Shown one piece after another: positions 1-7,824 of a DNA stretch of 14,118 bases. The notes under the pieces are model-generated. The model was not told the DNA's origin and did no database searches. It worked only from the letters and a program-made list of their open reading frames with translations. The translations under genes were made by a program, and so were the position numbers. Location: contig DATLYX010000014.1 in NCBI GenBank assembly GCA_035574295.1, positions 1 to 14,118 of the forward strand, given 5' to 3'. Positions within the stretch are counted from its first letter, which is position 1; every line of letters begins with the position of its first letter. The DNA comes from PNAI01 sp035574295 (GTDB lineage Bacteria > Pseudomonadota > Alphaproteobacteria > Rhizobiales > Xanthobacteraceae).

Positions 1-1544
1 AGGCGGCGGGCTGCGGCATCGAGACGGATCGCATCGCCGTCGCGGACGAGCGCCAGCGGTCCGCCGACAGCCGCCTCCGGGCTCACATGCAGCACCACGG
101 TGCCAAAGGCGGTGCCGCTCATGCGCGCATCGGAAATGCGCACCATGTCGGTGACGCCCTGGGCGGCGAGCCGCTTCGGGATCGGTAGGGCGCCGGCCTC
201 CGGCATCCCCGGTGCGCCGATGGGACCGGCGTTGCGCAGCACCAGCACAGTCTCCGAGGAGACCGGCAGGGAGGGATCGTCGATGCGGCGGGCGAGATCT
301 TCAAGCGAGTCGAACACGAGCGCCGGGCCCTGGTGCGCGGTCAATCGTTTCGTCGCTGCGGCAAGTTTGATCACGGCGCCCTGCGGGGCGAGGTTGCCGG
401 TGAGCACGGCAATCGCCTCGCCCGGTACCACGGGATTGTCCAGCGGGCGAATCACCTTGTCGTCCACATAGGCCGGCCAGCGCGCGACGATGTCGCCAAG
501 GGTCTCGCCGGTGACGGTGCGCGCCGAAAGGTCGAGGTGATCGCGCAGGCGCCGCCACAGCGCGGGCAGGCTGCCGCCGGCATGAAAATCCTCCATGAAA
601 TTCGCACCGGCCGGCTTCAGGTCGAGCAGGACCGGCGTTGCGCGGCCCACGCGGTCGAGTTCGCCAAGGTCGTAGCTGAGGCCGGCCCGGCCGGCGATGG
701 CGGCAAGGTGGACGATGGCGTTGGTGGAGCCCGAGACGGCCTGCAGCACGACCGAGGCATTGCGCAGCGCCGCGGGCGTGAGGATTTCGCGCGGGGTCGG
801 CCCGCCGGCCTGGGCCATGGCCACCGCGCGCGCGCCGGTGGCCTCGGCAAGGCGCGCGCGGTCCGAGGAGACCGCGGGGGCAGTTGAGGCGCCGGGAAGC
901 GAAAAGCCCAGAGTTTCCGTGAGCACAGCCATGGTGGAGGCGGTGCCCATCACCATGCAGGTGCCGGAGGTCGGCATGAGCTGGTCATGGGCGCGATCGA
1001 GGTCAGTTTGGTTCAAATTGCCGGCCCGATAGGCGGCCCACAGCCGCCGGCAGTCGGTGCAGGCGCCGAGCCGGGCCCCCTCATGGCGGCCGGCCAGCAT
1101 CGAGCCCACCGGAATCACGATCGCCGGCATGTTGGCGCTCACCGCCCCCATGAGCTCGGCGGGGATGGTCTTGTCGCAGCCGCCGATCAGCACCACGGCA
1201 TCGAGCGGCAGCGAAGCGATCATCTCCTCCACGTCCATGGACATGAGGTTGCGCAGCAGCATGGAGGTGGGGAACGCGAACGCCTCGTGCAGGGAAATGG
1301 TCGGGAAGATGAAGGGCAGACCGCCGGCCAGCCGCACCCCGCGCGCCACCGCGTCGGCAATCTGCGGGGCCGTCTTGTGACAGGGATTGAAGTCGGAGGC
1401 GGTGGACAGCACGCCGACGATCGGCCGCTCCAGCGCATCGTCGGTGTAGCCGGCGCCCTTCAGGAACCCGCGGCGGAGAAACAAGGCAAACTCCTCGTCT
1501 CCATACTGGGTGAGGCGGGAGCGCAGGCCCTTGCCATTTTTCAT
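1..1544 (-). CDS. IlvD/Edd-family dehydratase (dihydroxy-acid or sugar-acid dehydratase), 3' end outside window
   Basis: Predicted cytoplasmic [Fe-S] enzyme that removes water from a 2,3-dihydroxy acid or an aldonic acid to give a 2-keto acid. About 514 residues are visible from the start at 1544; the family usually runs to about 570-600, so only the C-terminus is missing. The three expected cluster cysteines are present: Cys55 in SDFNPCH, Cys123 in GGCDKT and Cys196 in SGTCMVMGTAST. The late motif SDARMSG is near residue 470. GAGGA lies 6 bases before the ATG. SDFNPCH, together with GACTDCRRLW near residues 160-169, suggests the sugar-acid or uncharacterised branch more than housekeeping IlvD, but the substrate cannot be read from sequence. 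It is divergent from the GNAT gene, so the start regions share 1545-1672. Family assignment is firm; substrate is unknown. Confidence 0.93.
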   Translation of the reverse strand, partial: MKNGKGLRSRLTQYGDEEFALFLRRGFLKGAGYTDDALERPIVGVLSTASDFNPCHKTAPQIADAVARGVRLAGGLPFIFPTISLHEAFAFPTSMLLRNLMSMDVEEMIASLPLDAVVLIGGCDKTIPAELMGAVSANMPAIVIPVGSMLAGRHEGARLGACTDCRRLWAAYRAGNLNQTDLDRAHDQLMPTSGTCMVMGTASTMAVLTETLGFSLPGASTAPAVSSDRARLAEATGARAVAMAQAGGPTPREILTPAALRNASVVLQAVSGSTNAIVHLAAIAGRAGLSYDLGELDRVGRATPVLLDLKPAGANFMEDFHAGGSLPALWRRLRDHLDLSARTVTGETLGDIVARWPAYVDDKVIRPLDNPVVPGEAIAVLTGNLAPQGAVIKLAAATKRLTAHQGPALVFDSLEDLARRIDDPSLPVSSETVLVLRNAGPIGAPGMPEAGALPIPKRLAAQGVTDMVRISDARMSGTAFGTVVLHVSPEAAVGGPLALVRDGDAIRLDAAARR

Positions 1545-1672
1545 CGATAGTCCTCGGCTTACTGCGACGCTGCCAGCGCGCCGGGGCCGCATTGCGCCCG
1601 GGAGGAGGCGGCTGAGTCAACATGAAAGTCCGCTTGCTCCACCCCCGGCGGAACAGGGTATCTTGCGTCGCC

Positions 1673-2194
1673 ATGCTGCAGCCTGCCCTTGAGTCGCGCC
1701 TGCGTCTTCGGCCCGGCACGCCCGCGGATCTCGACCATCTGCTTGCACTGGAGCGTGCGGCCTTCGCCACCGATCGACTGTCCAGCCGCAGCCTGCGCCG
1801 CTTTGTCGCCTCGCCCAATGCTACCCTGATCGTGGCCGAGGAGGCGGGCCTTGCCGGCTATGCGCTGGTGCTGTTCCGGCCGCGCAGCACCATCGCCCGC
1901 CTCTACTCGATCGCAGTCGCACCGCGAATCGCCGGGCGCGGCGTGGGGGCCCTGCTGCTCGCAGCCGCCGAGGAGGCCGCGCGGCGGCGCGGGTGCGACA
2001 GGATGCGGCTCGAAGTGCACATGCAAAATGCCGCGGCCCTCAACCGGTACCGCAAGTCCGGCTATCGGCAATTCGGTCGTTATCGCGCCTATTACGACGA
2101 CGGCGGCGATGCCCTGCGATTCGAAAAACCGCTCGTGCCGTCCTCTCCCCAGCGCAAAAATTTCGCTTCACCTGCCCTTGCAATTGCACGATGA
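1673..2194 (+). CDS. GNAT-family N-acetyltransferase (RimI-like)
   Basis: 173-residue protein with one GNAT fold, expected to move acetyl from acetyl-CoA to an amine such as a protein N-terminus or a small molecule. Acetyl-CoA motif A is clear: a beta strand RLYSIAVAP, the pyrophosphate loop RIAGRGVGALLL, then helix AAAEEAARRRG. Motif B is seen in NAAALNRYRKSGYRQFGRY. An ATG at 1622 would add 17 arginine-rich residues with rare codons (AGG, GTA, TCT). The ATG at 1673 is preferred because the fold begins just after it. Neither start has a well-spaced Shine-Dalgarno; a TATCTT box at 1659-1664 would suit a leaderless transcript. The RimK-like gene follows 142 bases downstream on the same strand, suggesting one pathway. 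In related bacteria such GNATs are often fused to a C39-like peptidase domain, which is absent here. Confidence 0.85.
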   Translation: MLQPALESRLRLRPGTPADLDHLLALERAAFATDRLSSRSLRRFVASPNATLIVAEEAGLAGYALVLFRPRSTIARLYSIAVAPRIAGRGVGALLLAAAEEAARRRGCDRMRLEVHMQNAAALNRYRKSGYRQFGRYRAYYDDGGDALRFEKPLVPSSPQRKNFASPALAIAR

Positions 2195-2336
2195 TGCGGC
2201 TGCCCGACTCGGGGCACTGCGAGACTCATGCCACCGATGTCTTAGCAATCGAGGCAGTTGCCAAGACCCCGCCGAACCGCATGACCGACGCGCGTCTGAG
2301 GGCTCAGCATCTGACCCATGCAAGAGGATGCCTGCG

Positions 2337-3797
2337 ATGAGCGGGTGGGTCATTCTTGTCGACAATCCGAAGGATTTTCCGAACGCCGAGACCCCGCACA
2401 AGGTGATCACGACGAGCGAGTATCTGGCGCGTCCCAAGCTGTTCGAGCAGGGGCGGCCGAAGCTCATCAACCTGTCGCGGTCCTATGCCTACCAGTCGAA
2501 AGGCTACTACGCCTCGCTGCTGGCGGAGGCCCGCGGCCACCGGGTGGTGCCGACGGTCGAGACCATGCTGGAATTGCGCGAGGCCAAGCTCTACGAGCAC
2601 GCGCTGCCGGAACTTGAGGACGAGCTGAACCGCTGCGCCCGACGAACGGATTTCAAGCTCGACGCCGAGTTCCGGTTCCTGATCTGTTTTGGGATTTCCA
2701 GCGATCCGCAGTTCGAATCGTTCGGCAAGCTTTTGTTCGACTGGTTCCGCTGCCCGGCGCTGGAGGTCACAGTGGAGCCCGGCCAATGGCTGTCGATCGG
2801 CCGCATCCGGCCGCGCAACGTCAATCGGCTGGCCAACGGAGATGCCGAATTCTTCCGCCAGGCGCTGCACCAGCACACCAAGCGCGAATGGCGCGACGCC
2901 AAGACGCGCTCGGTGCCGAAATACGATCTGGCGGTGCTGTACGATCCGGACGAGAAGATGCCGCCGTCCTCGCTCGAATCGATCAAGCACTTTGCCCGCA
3001 TCGCCGAGCGGCAGTCGGTCGACGTCGAACCGATCACGCGCCGCCAGCTCGCCGAGCTGGCCGAGTACGACGGCCTGTTCATCCGCGAGACCACGTCGAT
3101 CGACAACCACACCTACCGATTCGCGCGCCGGGCCTGGCAGGAGGGTATGCCGGTCATCGACGATCCGATCTCGATGATCCGCTGCACCAACAAGGTGTTC
3201 CTGATGGAGCTGTTGTCCTCCAATCAGGTGCCGACGCCGCCGACCGTGATACTGCCCGAGGGCGGCGACCTGCAGCAGGCGGTGGATGTGCTGGGGCTGC
3301 CGCTGGTGGTCAAGATTCCGGACGGGTCGTTCTCGCGCGGGGTGCACAAGGTCGGCAGCTACGAGGAGTTCAAGCGCATCACCGACGAGCTGTTCGAGGA
3401 GACCGACCTGTTGCTGGCGCAAAAATTCTTGCCGACCGAGTTCGATTGGCGGGTCGGGGTGCTGGCCGGCGAACCGCTGTTCGTATGCCAGTATCGTATG
3501 GCGCGCGGGCACTGGCAGGTGGTGAAGTACCGCCCCGACGGCTCCTCGCACGAGGGCGGGTTTCGCGCCTTCGACCTCGACCAGGCGCCGCCTGAGGTGA
3601 TCGACATCGCGGTGCGGGCGGCAAAACCCATCGGCGAGGGTTTTTATGGCGTCGATCTCAAGCAGACCGACCGTGGCATCGTGGTCATGGAGGTCAACGA
3701 CAACCCCAACCTCGAGCACGGGATCGAAGACAGCGTCGGCAAGGACGAGATCTGGAACCGGCTGGTGCGCTGGTTCGTGGAGCGGTTCGAGCAGTAG
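2337..3797 (+). CDS. RimK-like ATP-grasp ligase with N-terminal RLAN domain
   Basis: 486 residues, normal for the long RimK family. ATP-grasp enzymes of this type form amide bonds by activating a carboxylate as acyl phosphate, adding an amino acid (often glutamate) to a peptide, protein or small molecule. Residues 1 to about 190 match the RimK-like ATP-grasp N-terminal (RLAN) region, beginning WVILVDNPKDFP. The ATP-grasp part occupies roughly 200-486, with a nucleotide-binding lysine in VVKIPDGSFSRGVHKV (Lys326), LLAQKFLPTEFDWRVGVL, and the metal site EVNDNPNLEHGIED (Glu452, Asn454). The ATG at 2337 is chosen because AAGAGGA ends 8 bases before it; the ATG at 2328 would overlap that site. It pairs with the GNAT gene, which suggests joint peptide modification. 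The acceptor is unknown; it is not the short ribosomal S6-modifying RimK. Confidence 0.92.
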   Translation: MSGWVILVDNPKDFPNAETPHKVITTSEYLARPKLFEQGRPKLINLSRSYAYQSKGYYASLLAEARGHRVVPTVETMLELREAKLYEHALPELEDELNRCARRTDFKLDAEFRFLICFGISSDPQFESFGKLLFDWFRCPALEVTVEPGQWLSIGRIRPRNVNRLANGDAEFFRQALHQHTKREWRDAKTRSVPKYDLAVLYDPDEKMPPSSLESIKHFARIAERQSVDVEPITRRQLAELAEYDGLFIRETTSIDNHTYRFARRAWQEGMPVIDDPISMIRCTNKVFLMELLSSNQVPTPPTVILPEGGDLQQAVDVLGLPLVVKIPDGSFSRGVHKVGSYEEFKRITDELFEETDLLLAQKFLPTEFDWRVGVLAGEPLFVCQYRMARGHWQVVKYRPDGSSHEGGFRAFDLDQAPPEVIDIAVRAAKPIGEGFYGVDLKQTDRGIVVMEVNDNPNLEHGIEDSVGKDEIWNRLVRWFVERFEQ

Positions 3798-3803
3798 CGG
3801 CGT

Positions 3804-3817
3804 CCTGCTGCGGCAGG
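3804..3817 (+). other. Small hairpin after the RimK-like gene
   Basis: CCTGC, loop TGCG, GCAGG: a perfect 5-bp stem starting 7 bases past the stop codon. No T-run follows, so it is at best a weak intrinsic terminator or an RNA 3'-end stabiliser separating this gene from the importer operon. Confidence 0.25.
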
Positions 3818-3861
3818 CGTGGCCAACGACGCGCCCAGCCGATCCAGCAACTGCCTACAAT

Positions 3862-3891
3862 TTGGTGTTCGGGCGCGGCGGCTTTTATCCT
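3862..3891 (+). promoter_or_regulatory. Candidate promoter for the ABC importer operon
   Basis: TTGGTG (3862-3867) and TATCCT (3886-3891) are separated by 18 bases. A start about 7 bases downstream would fall near 3898, just before the ATG at 3903, giving a leaderless or nearly leaderless mRNA. This fits the lack of a Shine-Dalgarno before 3903. Matches to consensus are only moderate. Confidence 0.25.
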
Positions 3892-3902
3892 ACACTTGTC
3901 TC

Positions 3903-4907
3903 ATGATGATAGGGCGCATGTTTGCATTGATGTTTGCGGCGGTGGTGGTGGCCAGCGCCGCGCAAGCGCAAAAACTCGACAAGGTCACCTTCGCCACCAA
4001 CTGGGTGGCGGAGGCCGAGCACGGCGGCTTCTACCAGGCGCTGGCCGACGGCACCTACCGCAAATACGGGCTCGACGTGACCATCCTGCCCGGCGGGCCG
4101 AACGTGAACCATCGCCTGTTATTGTCGGCCGGCAGGATCGAGTTCTACATGAGCGCCAATCCGCTCCTGGCGTTCGATGCGGTCGAGCAGAACATTCCGA
4201 CCATCACGGTCGCCGCCGCGTTCCAGAAGGATCCGCAGGTGCTGCTCGCGCATCCCGACCAGGGCATCAACACCTTGCAGGACCTCAGGAAGCTGACGCT
4301 GTTCGTGTCGAAGGAGGGTCTCGCCACCTATTTCCAATGGCTGAAGCGCGAGTTCGGCTTCCGCGAGGAGCAGGTGAAGCCCTACACCTTCAACCCGCAG
4401 CCGTTTTTGGCCGACAAGCGCAGCGCCATGCAGGGCTATGTGACCTCGGAGCCCTATGTGGTCGAACAGGCGGGCAAGTTCAAACCGAAAATCTTTTTGC
4501 TCGCGGACCATGGCTTTGCCAGCTATTCGACGCTGATCGAGACCCGCCGCGAGCTGGTGGAGAAGAATCCCTCGCTCGTGCAGCGCTTCGTCGATGCCTC
4601 GATGATCGGCTGGTACAATTATCTCTATCATGACAACAGGGCGGCCAATGCGCTGATCAAGCAGCACAATCCGGAAATGACCGACGGTCTGATCGCCTAT
4701 TCGACCGCGGCCATGAAGGATTTCGGCATCGTGGATTCCGGCGATACGCTCAAGCTCGGCATCGGCGCCATGACCGATGCGCGGATGAAGCAGTTCTTCG
4801 ATCAGATGGTGCGCGCGGGCGTGGTCAAGCGCACGGTGGATTATCGCAAGGCCTATACGACGCAGTTCGTCAACAAGGGCGTCGGCCTCGAGCTGCGACC
4901 GAAGTGA
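3903..4907 (+). CDS. ABC importer periplasmic binding protein, NMT1/THI5-like (SsuA/TauA superfamily)
   Basis: 334-residue periplasmic solute receptor that delivers ligand to the transporter encoded just downstream. Residues 1-22 form a Sec signal peptide (hydrophobic FALMFAAVVVASA, cleavage predicted after AQA). There is no cysteine in the protein, so it is not a lipoprotein. The mature part opens with VTFATNWVAEAEHGGFYQAL and IEFYMSANPLLAF, the first lobe of NMT1/THI5-type receptors. The family covers receptors for thiamine precursors, riboflavin, nitrate/taurine-type and other small ligands; the ligand here cannot be named. Three ATGs (3903, 3906, 3918) could start it. 3903 gives a normal signal peptide; 3918 has only AGGG very close upstream. 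The stop overlaps the start of the ATPase gene, showing translational coupling. No thiamine or flavin riboswitch fits the 105-base upstream gap. Confidence 0.88.
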   Translation: MMIGRMFALMFAAVVVASAAQAQKLDKVTFATNWVAEAEHGGFYQALADGTYRKYGLDVTILPGGPNVNHRLLLSAGRIEFYMSANPLLAFDAVEQNIPTITVAAAFQKDPQVLLAHPDQGINTLQDLRKLTLFVSKEGLATYFQWLKREFGFREEQVKPYTFNPQPFLADKRSAMQGYVTSEPYVVEQAGKFKPKIFLLADHGFASYSTLIETRRELVEKNPSLVQRFVDASMIGWYNYLYHDNRAANALIKQHNPEMTDGLIAYSTAAMKDFGIVDSGDTLKLGIGAMTDARMKQFFDQMVRAGVVKRTVDYRKAYTTQFVNKGVGLELRPK

Positions 4908-5683
4908 TGGGTGAGGGGACGGCCGAGGCCATCGTATCGCTGCGCGGCGTCGGCATGAGATTTGCGACCGGCACCGTGGCGCTGCAGGACTTCGATCTCG
5001 ACATTCGCGAGGGGGAGTTCGTCACGCTGCTCGGACCCTCGGGCTGCGGCAAATCGACCGCGCTGCGGCTGATCGCGGGCTTGAGCGAGCCCACGGCGGG
5101 CACGATCAGTTGGGCAGGCGGCAAAAGGGCTCCGGAGCGGTCGATCGGGTTTGTGTTCCAGGAACCCACGCTGATGCCGTGGGCGACCGTGTTCGACAAC
5201 GTCTTTCTGCCGTTGCGGATCGCAGGCCAATCGCGAAACGAGGCGGCGGGGCGGATCATGCCGATTCTCGCAAGCGTCGGGCTTGCGGACTTCGCAACCG
5301 CCTATCCGCGCGAATTGTCCGGCGGCATGAAGATGCGGGTGTCGATCGCGCGGGCGCTGGTGACCGGTCCGAGTCTGTTGTTGATGGATGAACCGTTCGC
5401 GGCGCTCGACGAGATCACCCGCTTCAAGCTCAACGACGATCTGCTCGCGCTCTGGCGCGAGCTGCGCAAGACCGTGGTGTTCGTGACCCATTCGGTGTTC
5501 GAGTCCGTGTATCTGTCGCAGCGGGTAGTGGTGATGACGCCGCGCCCCGGCCGCATCGCAACCACGCTTGCGGTCGAGGCGCCGCGGCGCGATGCCGCGT
5601 TTCGCACCTCGGCTGACTACGCGGGCTATTGCCGACTTGCTTCGGAGGCGCTCGGCCGGGCGATGGCGGGAGCGGCGGCATGA
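4907..5683 (+). CDS. ABC importer ATP-binding protein (SsuB/TauB-like)
   Basis: 258-residue ATPase that powers uptake by the adjacent permease at the inner membrane. Visible motifs, in order: Walker A GPSGCGKST (43-51), Q-loop FVFQEPTLMPWATVFDNV, ABC signature LSGGMKMRVSIARAL (from 137), Walker B LLLMDEP (Asp161, Glu162), D-loop AALDE, and switch histidine in VTHSVFES. All catalytic residues are present and the length is normal for the nitrate/sulfonate/taurine-type group. The ATG at 4907 overlaps the binding-protein stop (TGATG); a GTG immediately before it at 4904 is an alternative. The 3' end overlaps the permease start as ATGA. Confidence 0.94.
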   Translation: MGEGTAEAIVSLRGVGMRFATGTVALQDFDLDIREGEFVTLLGPSGCGKSTALRLIAGLSEPTAGTISWAGGKRAPERSIGFVFQEPTLMPWATVFDNVFLPLRIAGQSRNEAAGRIMPILASVGLADFATAYPRELSGGMKMRVSIARALVTGPSLLLMDEPFAALDEITRFKLNDDLLALWRELRKTVVFVTHSVFESVYLSQRVVVMTPRPGRIATTLAVEAPRRDAAFRTSADYAGYCRLASEALGRAMAGAAA

Positions 5684-6483
5684 GCGAAGGGCGGCGCCAG
5701 AGTGACTCGCGGGTGATGCGGTTTGCGCTGCCGTGCGCCGTGCTCGCGCTCGGCGTGTTGGTTTGGGACCTCGTCGTGCGCATCAACCAAATCCCGCCCT
5801 ACATCCTGCCCGGGCCGGGGCTGGTGCTGGCGACGCTCGTTTCCGACTGGTCGCTGTTGATGGGTTCGCTGTGGGTGACGCTGAAGATCACCTTGCAGGC
5901 GCTCCTATTGGCATTCGTCGGCGGAGTTGCGCTGGCGCGGCTGTTCAATATGTCGCGTATCGTCGAGCTTTCGCTTTATCCCTATGCGGTGATCCTGCAG
6001 GTGACGCCGATCGTCGCCATTGCGCCGCTGCTGTTGATCTATCTGCCGCAGGAGGCGGCGGTGCTGGCCTGCGCGTGGATCGTGGCGTTCTTCCCGGTGC
6101 TCGCCAACACCACGCAGGGGTTCAATTCGGTGGATCGCAACCTGGCCGATCTGTTCCGGCTATACGGCGCCTCGCGCTCGCAGGTGCTGTGGTATCTCAA
6201 ATTCCCGTCCGCGTTGCCGCATATGCTTACCGGACTGCGCATCGCGGGTGGACTTTCGCTGATCGGGGCGGTGGTGGCGGAGATTGCCGCGGGATCCGCA
6301 GGCGCAGGCTCGGGCCTTGCCTATCGCATCGCGGAGTCCGGATACCGGCTCAACATTCCGCGCATGTTTGCGGCGCTCCTGCTGCTGTCGGTTACGGGAA
6401 TCGTGATCTACCTCGCGCTGGCGGCGTTCTCGCATCTTCTGTTGCGCCGCTGGCACGAAAGCGAGGCGGCGCGTGAGGGATGA
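5680..6483 (+). CDS. ABC importer permease (SsuC/TauC-like, BPD transport type 1)
   Basis: 267-residue inner-membrane subunit with about six hydrophobic segments, the first at MRFALPCAVLALGVLVWDLV. The cytoplasmic coupling (EAA-type) loop is seen at YGASRSQVLWYLKFPSALPH followed by MLTGLRIAGGLSLIGAVVAEI. One permease gene implies a homodimer with two copies of the ATPase. Its ATG overlaps the ATPase stop by 4 bases (ATGA), with GGGAG upstream. The stop codon abuts the stop of the opposite-strand chrA gene with no bases between, so no separate terminator fits between them. The substrate is unknown, as for the binding protein. Confidence 0.93.
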   Translation: MSEGRRQSDSRVMRFALPCAVLALGVLVWDLVVRINQIPPYILPGPGLVLATLVSDWSLLMGSLWVTLKITLQALLLAFVGGVALARLFNMSRIVELSLYPYAVILQVTPIVAIAPLLLIYLPQEAAVLACAWIVAFFPVLANTTQGFNSVDRNLADLFRLYGASRSQVLWYLKFPSALPHMLTGLRIAGGLSLIGAVVAEIAAGSAGAGSGLAYRIAESGYRLNIPRMFAALLLLSVTGIVIYLALAAFSHLLLRRWHESEAAREG

Positions 6484-7821
6484 TCATGAGCCGGAGATAA
6501 GCCGCACCGCGATCCCCAGCGCCGCCATCACCACGACCAGTTCGATGAGCCCGCGATGCAGGACGAACGTCAGCATCGCTGCGACGGCGGCCAGCGCAGC
6601 CACCTTCAGATCGAGCGCGGTCGGATCGAACGCATACCAGCGCAACCATCCGGCCCGCTGCTCGACAACCTCGCCGAACACCACATGCAGCGCAAACCAG
6701 ACCGAGAGGTTGAGGATGACGCCGACCACCGCCGCGGTGATCGCCGCAAGCGCACCGGCCAGCCGGCGGTCGGCGCGCAGCCGTTCGATGAACGGGGCGC
6801 CGACGAAGATCCACATCATCGAGGGAACAAACGTCACCCAGGTGGTGAGGGCGGCGGCGATGAGGGCGGCGCTCAGGGGCGAGAACGGCGCGGGATTGCC
6901 GTAGGCGGCGAGGAAGCCGACAAACTGCGTCACCAGAATAAGCGGGCCGGGCGTGGTTTCGGCAAGGCCCAGACCGTCGACCATCTGTTCCGGCGTCATC
7001 CAGCCGTAGCTCTCGACCGCGGCCTGCGCCATGTAGGCGAGCACGGCATAGGCGCCGCCGAAGGTGACCACGGCAAGCTTTGAGAAAAATACCCCGATCG
7101 TCGTCAGCACATGATCGCCGCCCAGCGTCAGTGCAACCAGCGCCACCGGCGTCCACCAGACTGTGAGTCCGATGACGGATGCAACGGCCGCCTGGCGCCA
7201 GCGTCCCGGCATCGGGGCTTGCGCCACGTCAACCGGCTTGAGCGCAAGAAGGTTGGGTGCGAACTGCGCGGCGGCAAAGCCGATCAGCGCCGCGCCGAAC
7301 ACGATCAGCGGGAAGGGCAGAGCAACAAAAAAGATGCCGATGAATGCAAGTGCGGCAAGGCCCATAAGCACGGCGGACTTCAAGGCCCGCCGGCCGATGC
7401 GGATCAAGGCTTCGACCACGATCACCAGCACCGCCGCCTTGATGCCGAACAAGGCCCCCTCGACCCAGCTCACGCCGCTGCCCAGCACGTAGAGCAGGCT
7501 CAAGCCCAGCATCACGAACGCGCCGGGCAGGACGAACAGGATGCCGGCGATCAGACCGCCCCGCACCCCGTGCTTGAGCCAGCCGATGTAGGTCGCAAGC
7601 TGCTGGGCCTCGGGGCCCGGGAGCAGCATGCAGAAGTTGAGGCCGTGCAGAAAACGCGGCTCGTCGATCCAGCGCTTCTCCTCCACCAGCACGCGATGCA
7701 TCAATGCGATCTGGCCGGTCGGGCCGCCGAATGATAGGCAGCCGATCTTGAACCAGACCCTGAAGGCCTCGCCAAGACTTGGCGTCGTCGCTGGAGCGGC
7801 AGGCATCTCAGCCGTGGCCAT
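6484..7821 (-). CDS. chrA: Chromate transporter ChrA (CHR family, two-domain form)
   Basis: 445-residue inner-membrane protein of the CHR family, whose studied members export chromate and lower its toxicity. It has the long two-domain form. The first CHR half (about 15-190) carries FGGPTGQIALMH and the hallmark LLPGPEAQQLATYIGWLKHG. The second half (about 230-440) carries the related FGGAYAVLAYMAQ and ETTPGPLILVTQFVGF. Many hydrophobic segments are spread over both halves. It starts 3 bases after the rhodanese-ChrB stop, so the two are one operon. No strong Shine-Dalgarno is seen (GAAAGCGG lies inside the upstream gene's end), suggesting coupled translation. Some CHR proteins have not been shown to carry chromate, but the ChrB neighbour supports that role. 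Confidence 0.95.
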   Translation of the reverse strand: MATAEMPAAPATTPSLGEAFRVWFKIGCLSFGGPTGQIALMHRVLVEEKRWIDEPRFLHGLNFCMLLPGPEAQQLATYIGWLKHGVRGGLIAGILFVLPGAFVMLGLSLLYVLGSGVSWVEGALFGIKAAVLVIVVEALIRIGRRALKSAVLMGLAALAFIGIFFVALPFPLIVFGAALIGFAAAQFAPNLLALKPVDVAQAPMPGRWRQAAVASVIGLTVWWTPVALVALTLGGDHVLTTIGVFFSKLAVVTFGGAYAVLAYMAQAAVESYGWMTPEQMVDGLGLAETTPGPLILVTQFVGFLAAYGNPAPFSPLSAALIAAALTTWVTFVPSMMWIFVGAPFIERLRADRRLAGALAAITAAVVGVILNLSVWFALHVVFGEVVEQRAGWLRWYAFDPTALDLKVAALAAVAAMLTFVLHRGLIELVVVMAALGIAVRLISGS

Positions 7822-7824
7822 GTA

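Noticed and set aside
1622..1672. Upstream ATG at 1622 as the start of the GNAT gene
   Set aside because: The 17 extra residues are arginine-rich and use rare codons, and GGAGG is 13 or more bases away. The GNAT fold begins just after the ATG at 1673. The longer form is not excluded.
2304..3719. A 471-codon open frame on the minus strand opposite the RimK-like gene
   Set aside because: The composition is that of a codon mirror and no family motif is seen, whereas the plus strand carries a complete ATP-grasp protein.
3798..3902. Thiamine or flavin riboswitch ahead of the NMT1/THI5-like receptor gene
   Set aside because: The gap is only 105 bases and shows neither the conserved TPP-box bases (CTGAGA) nor an FMN-element core.
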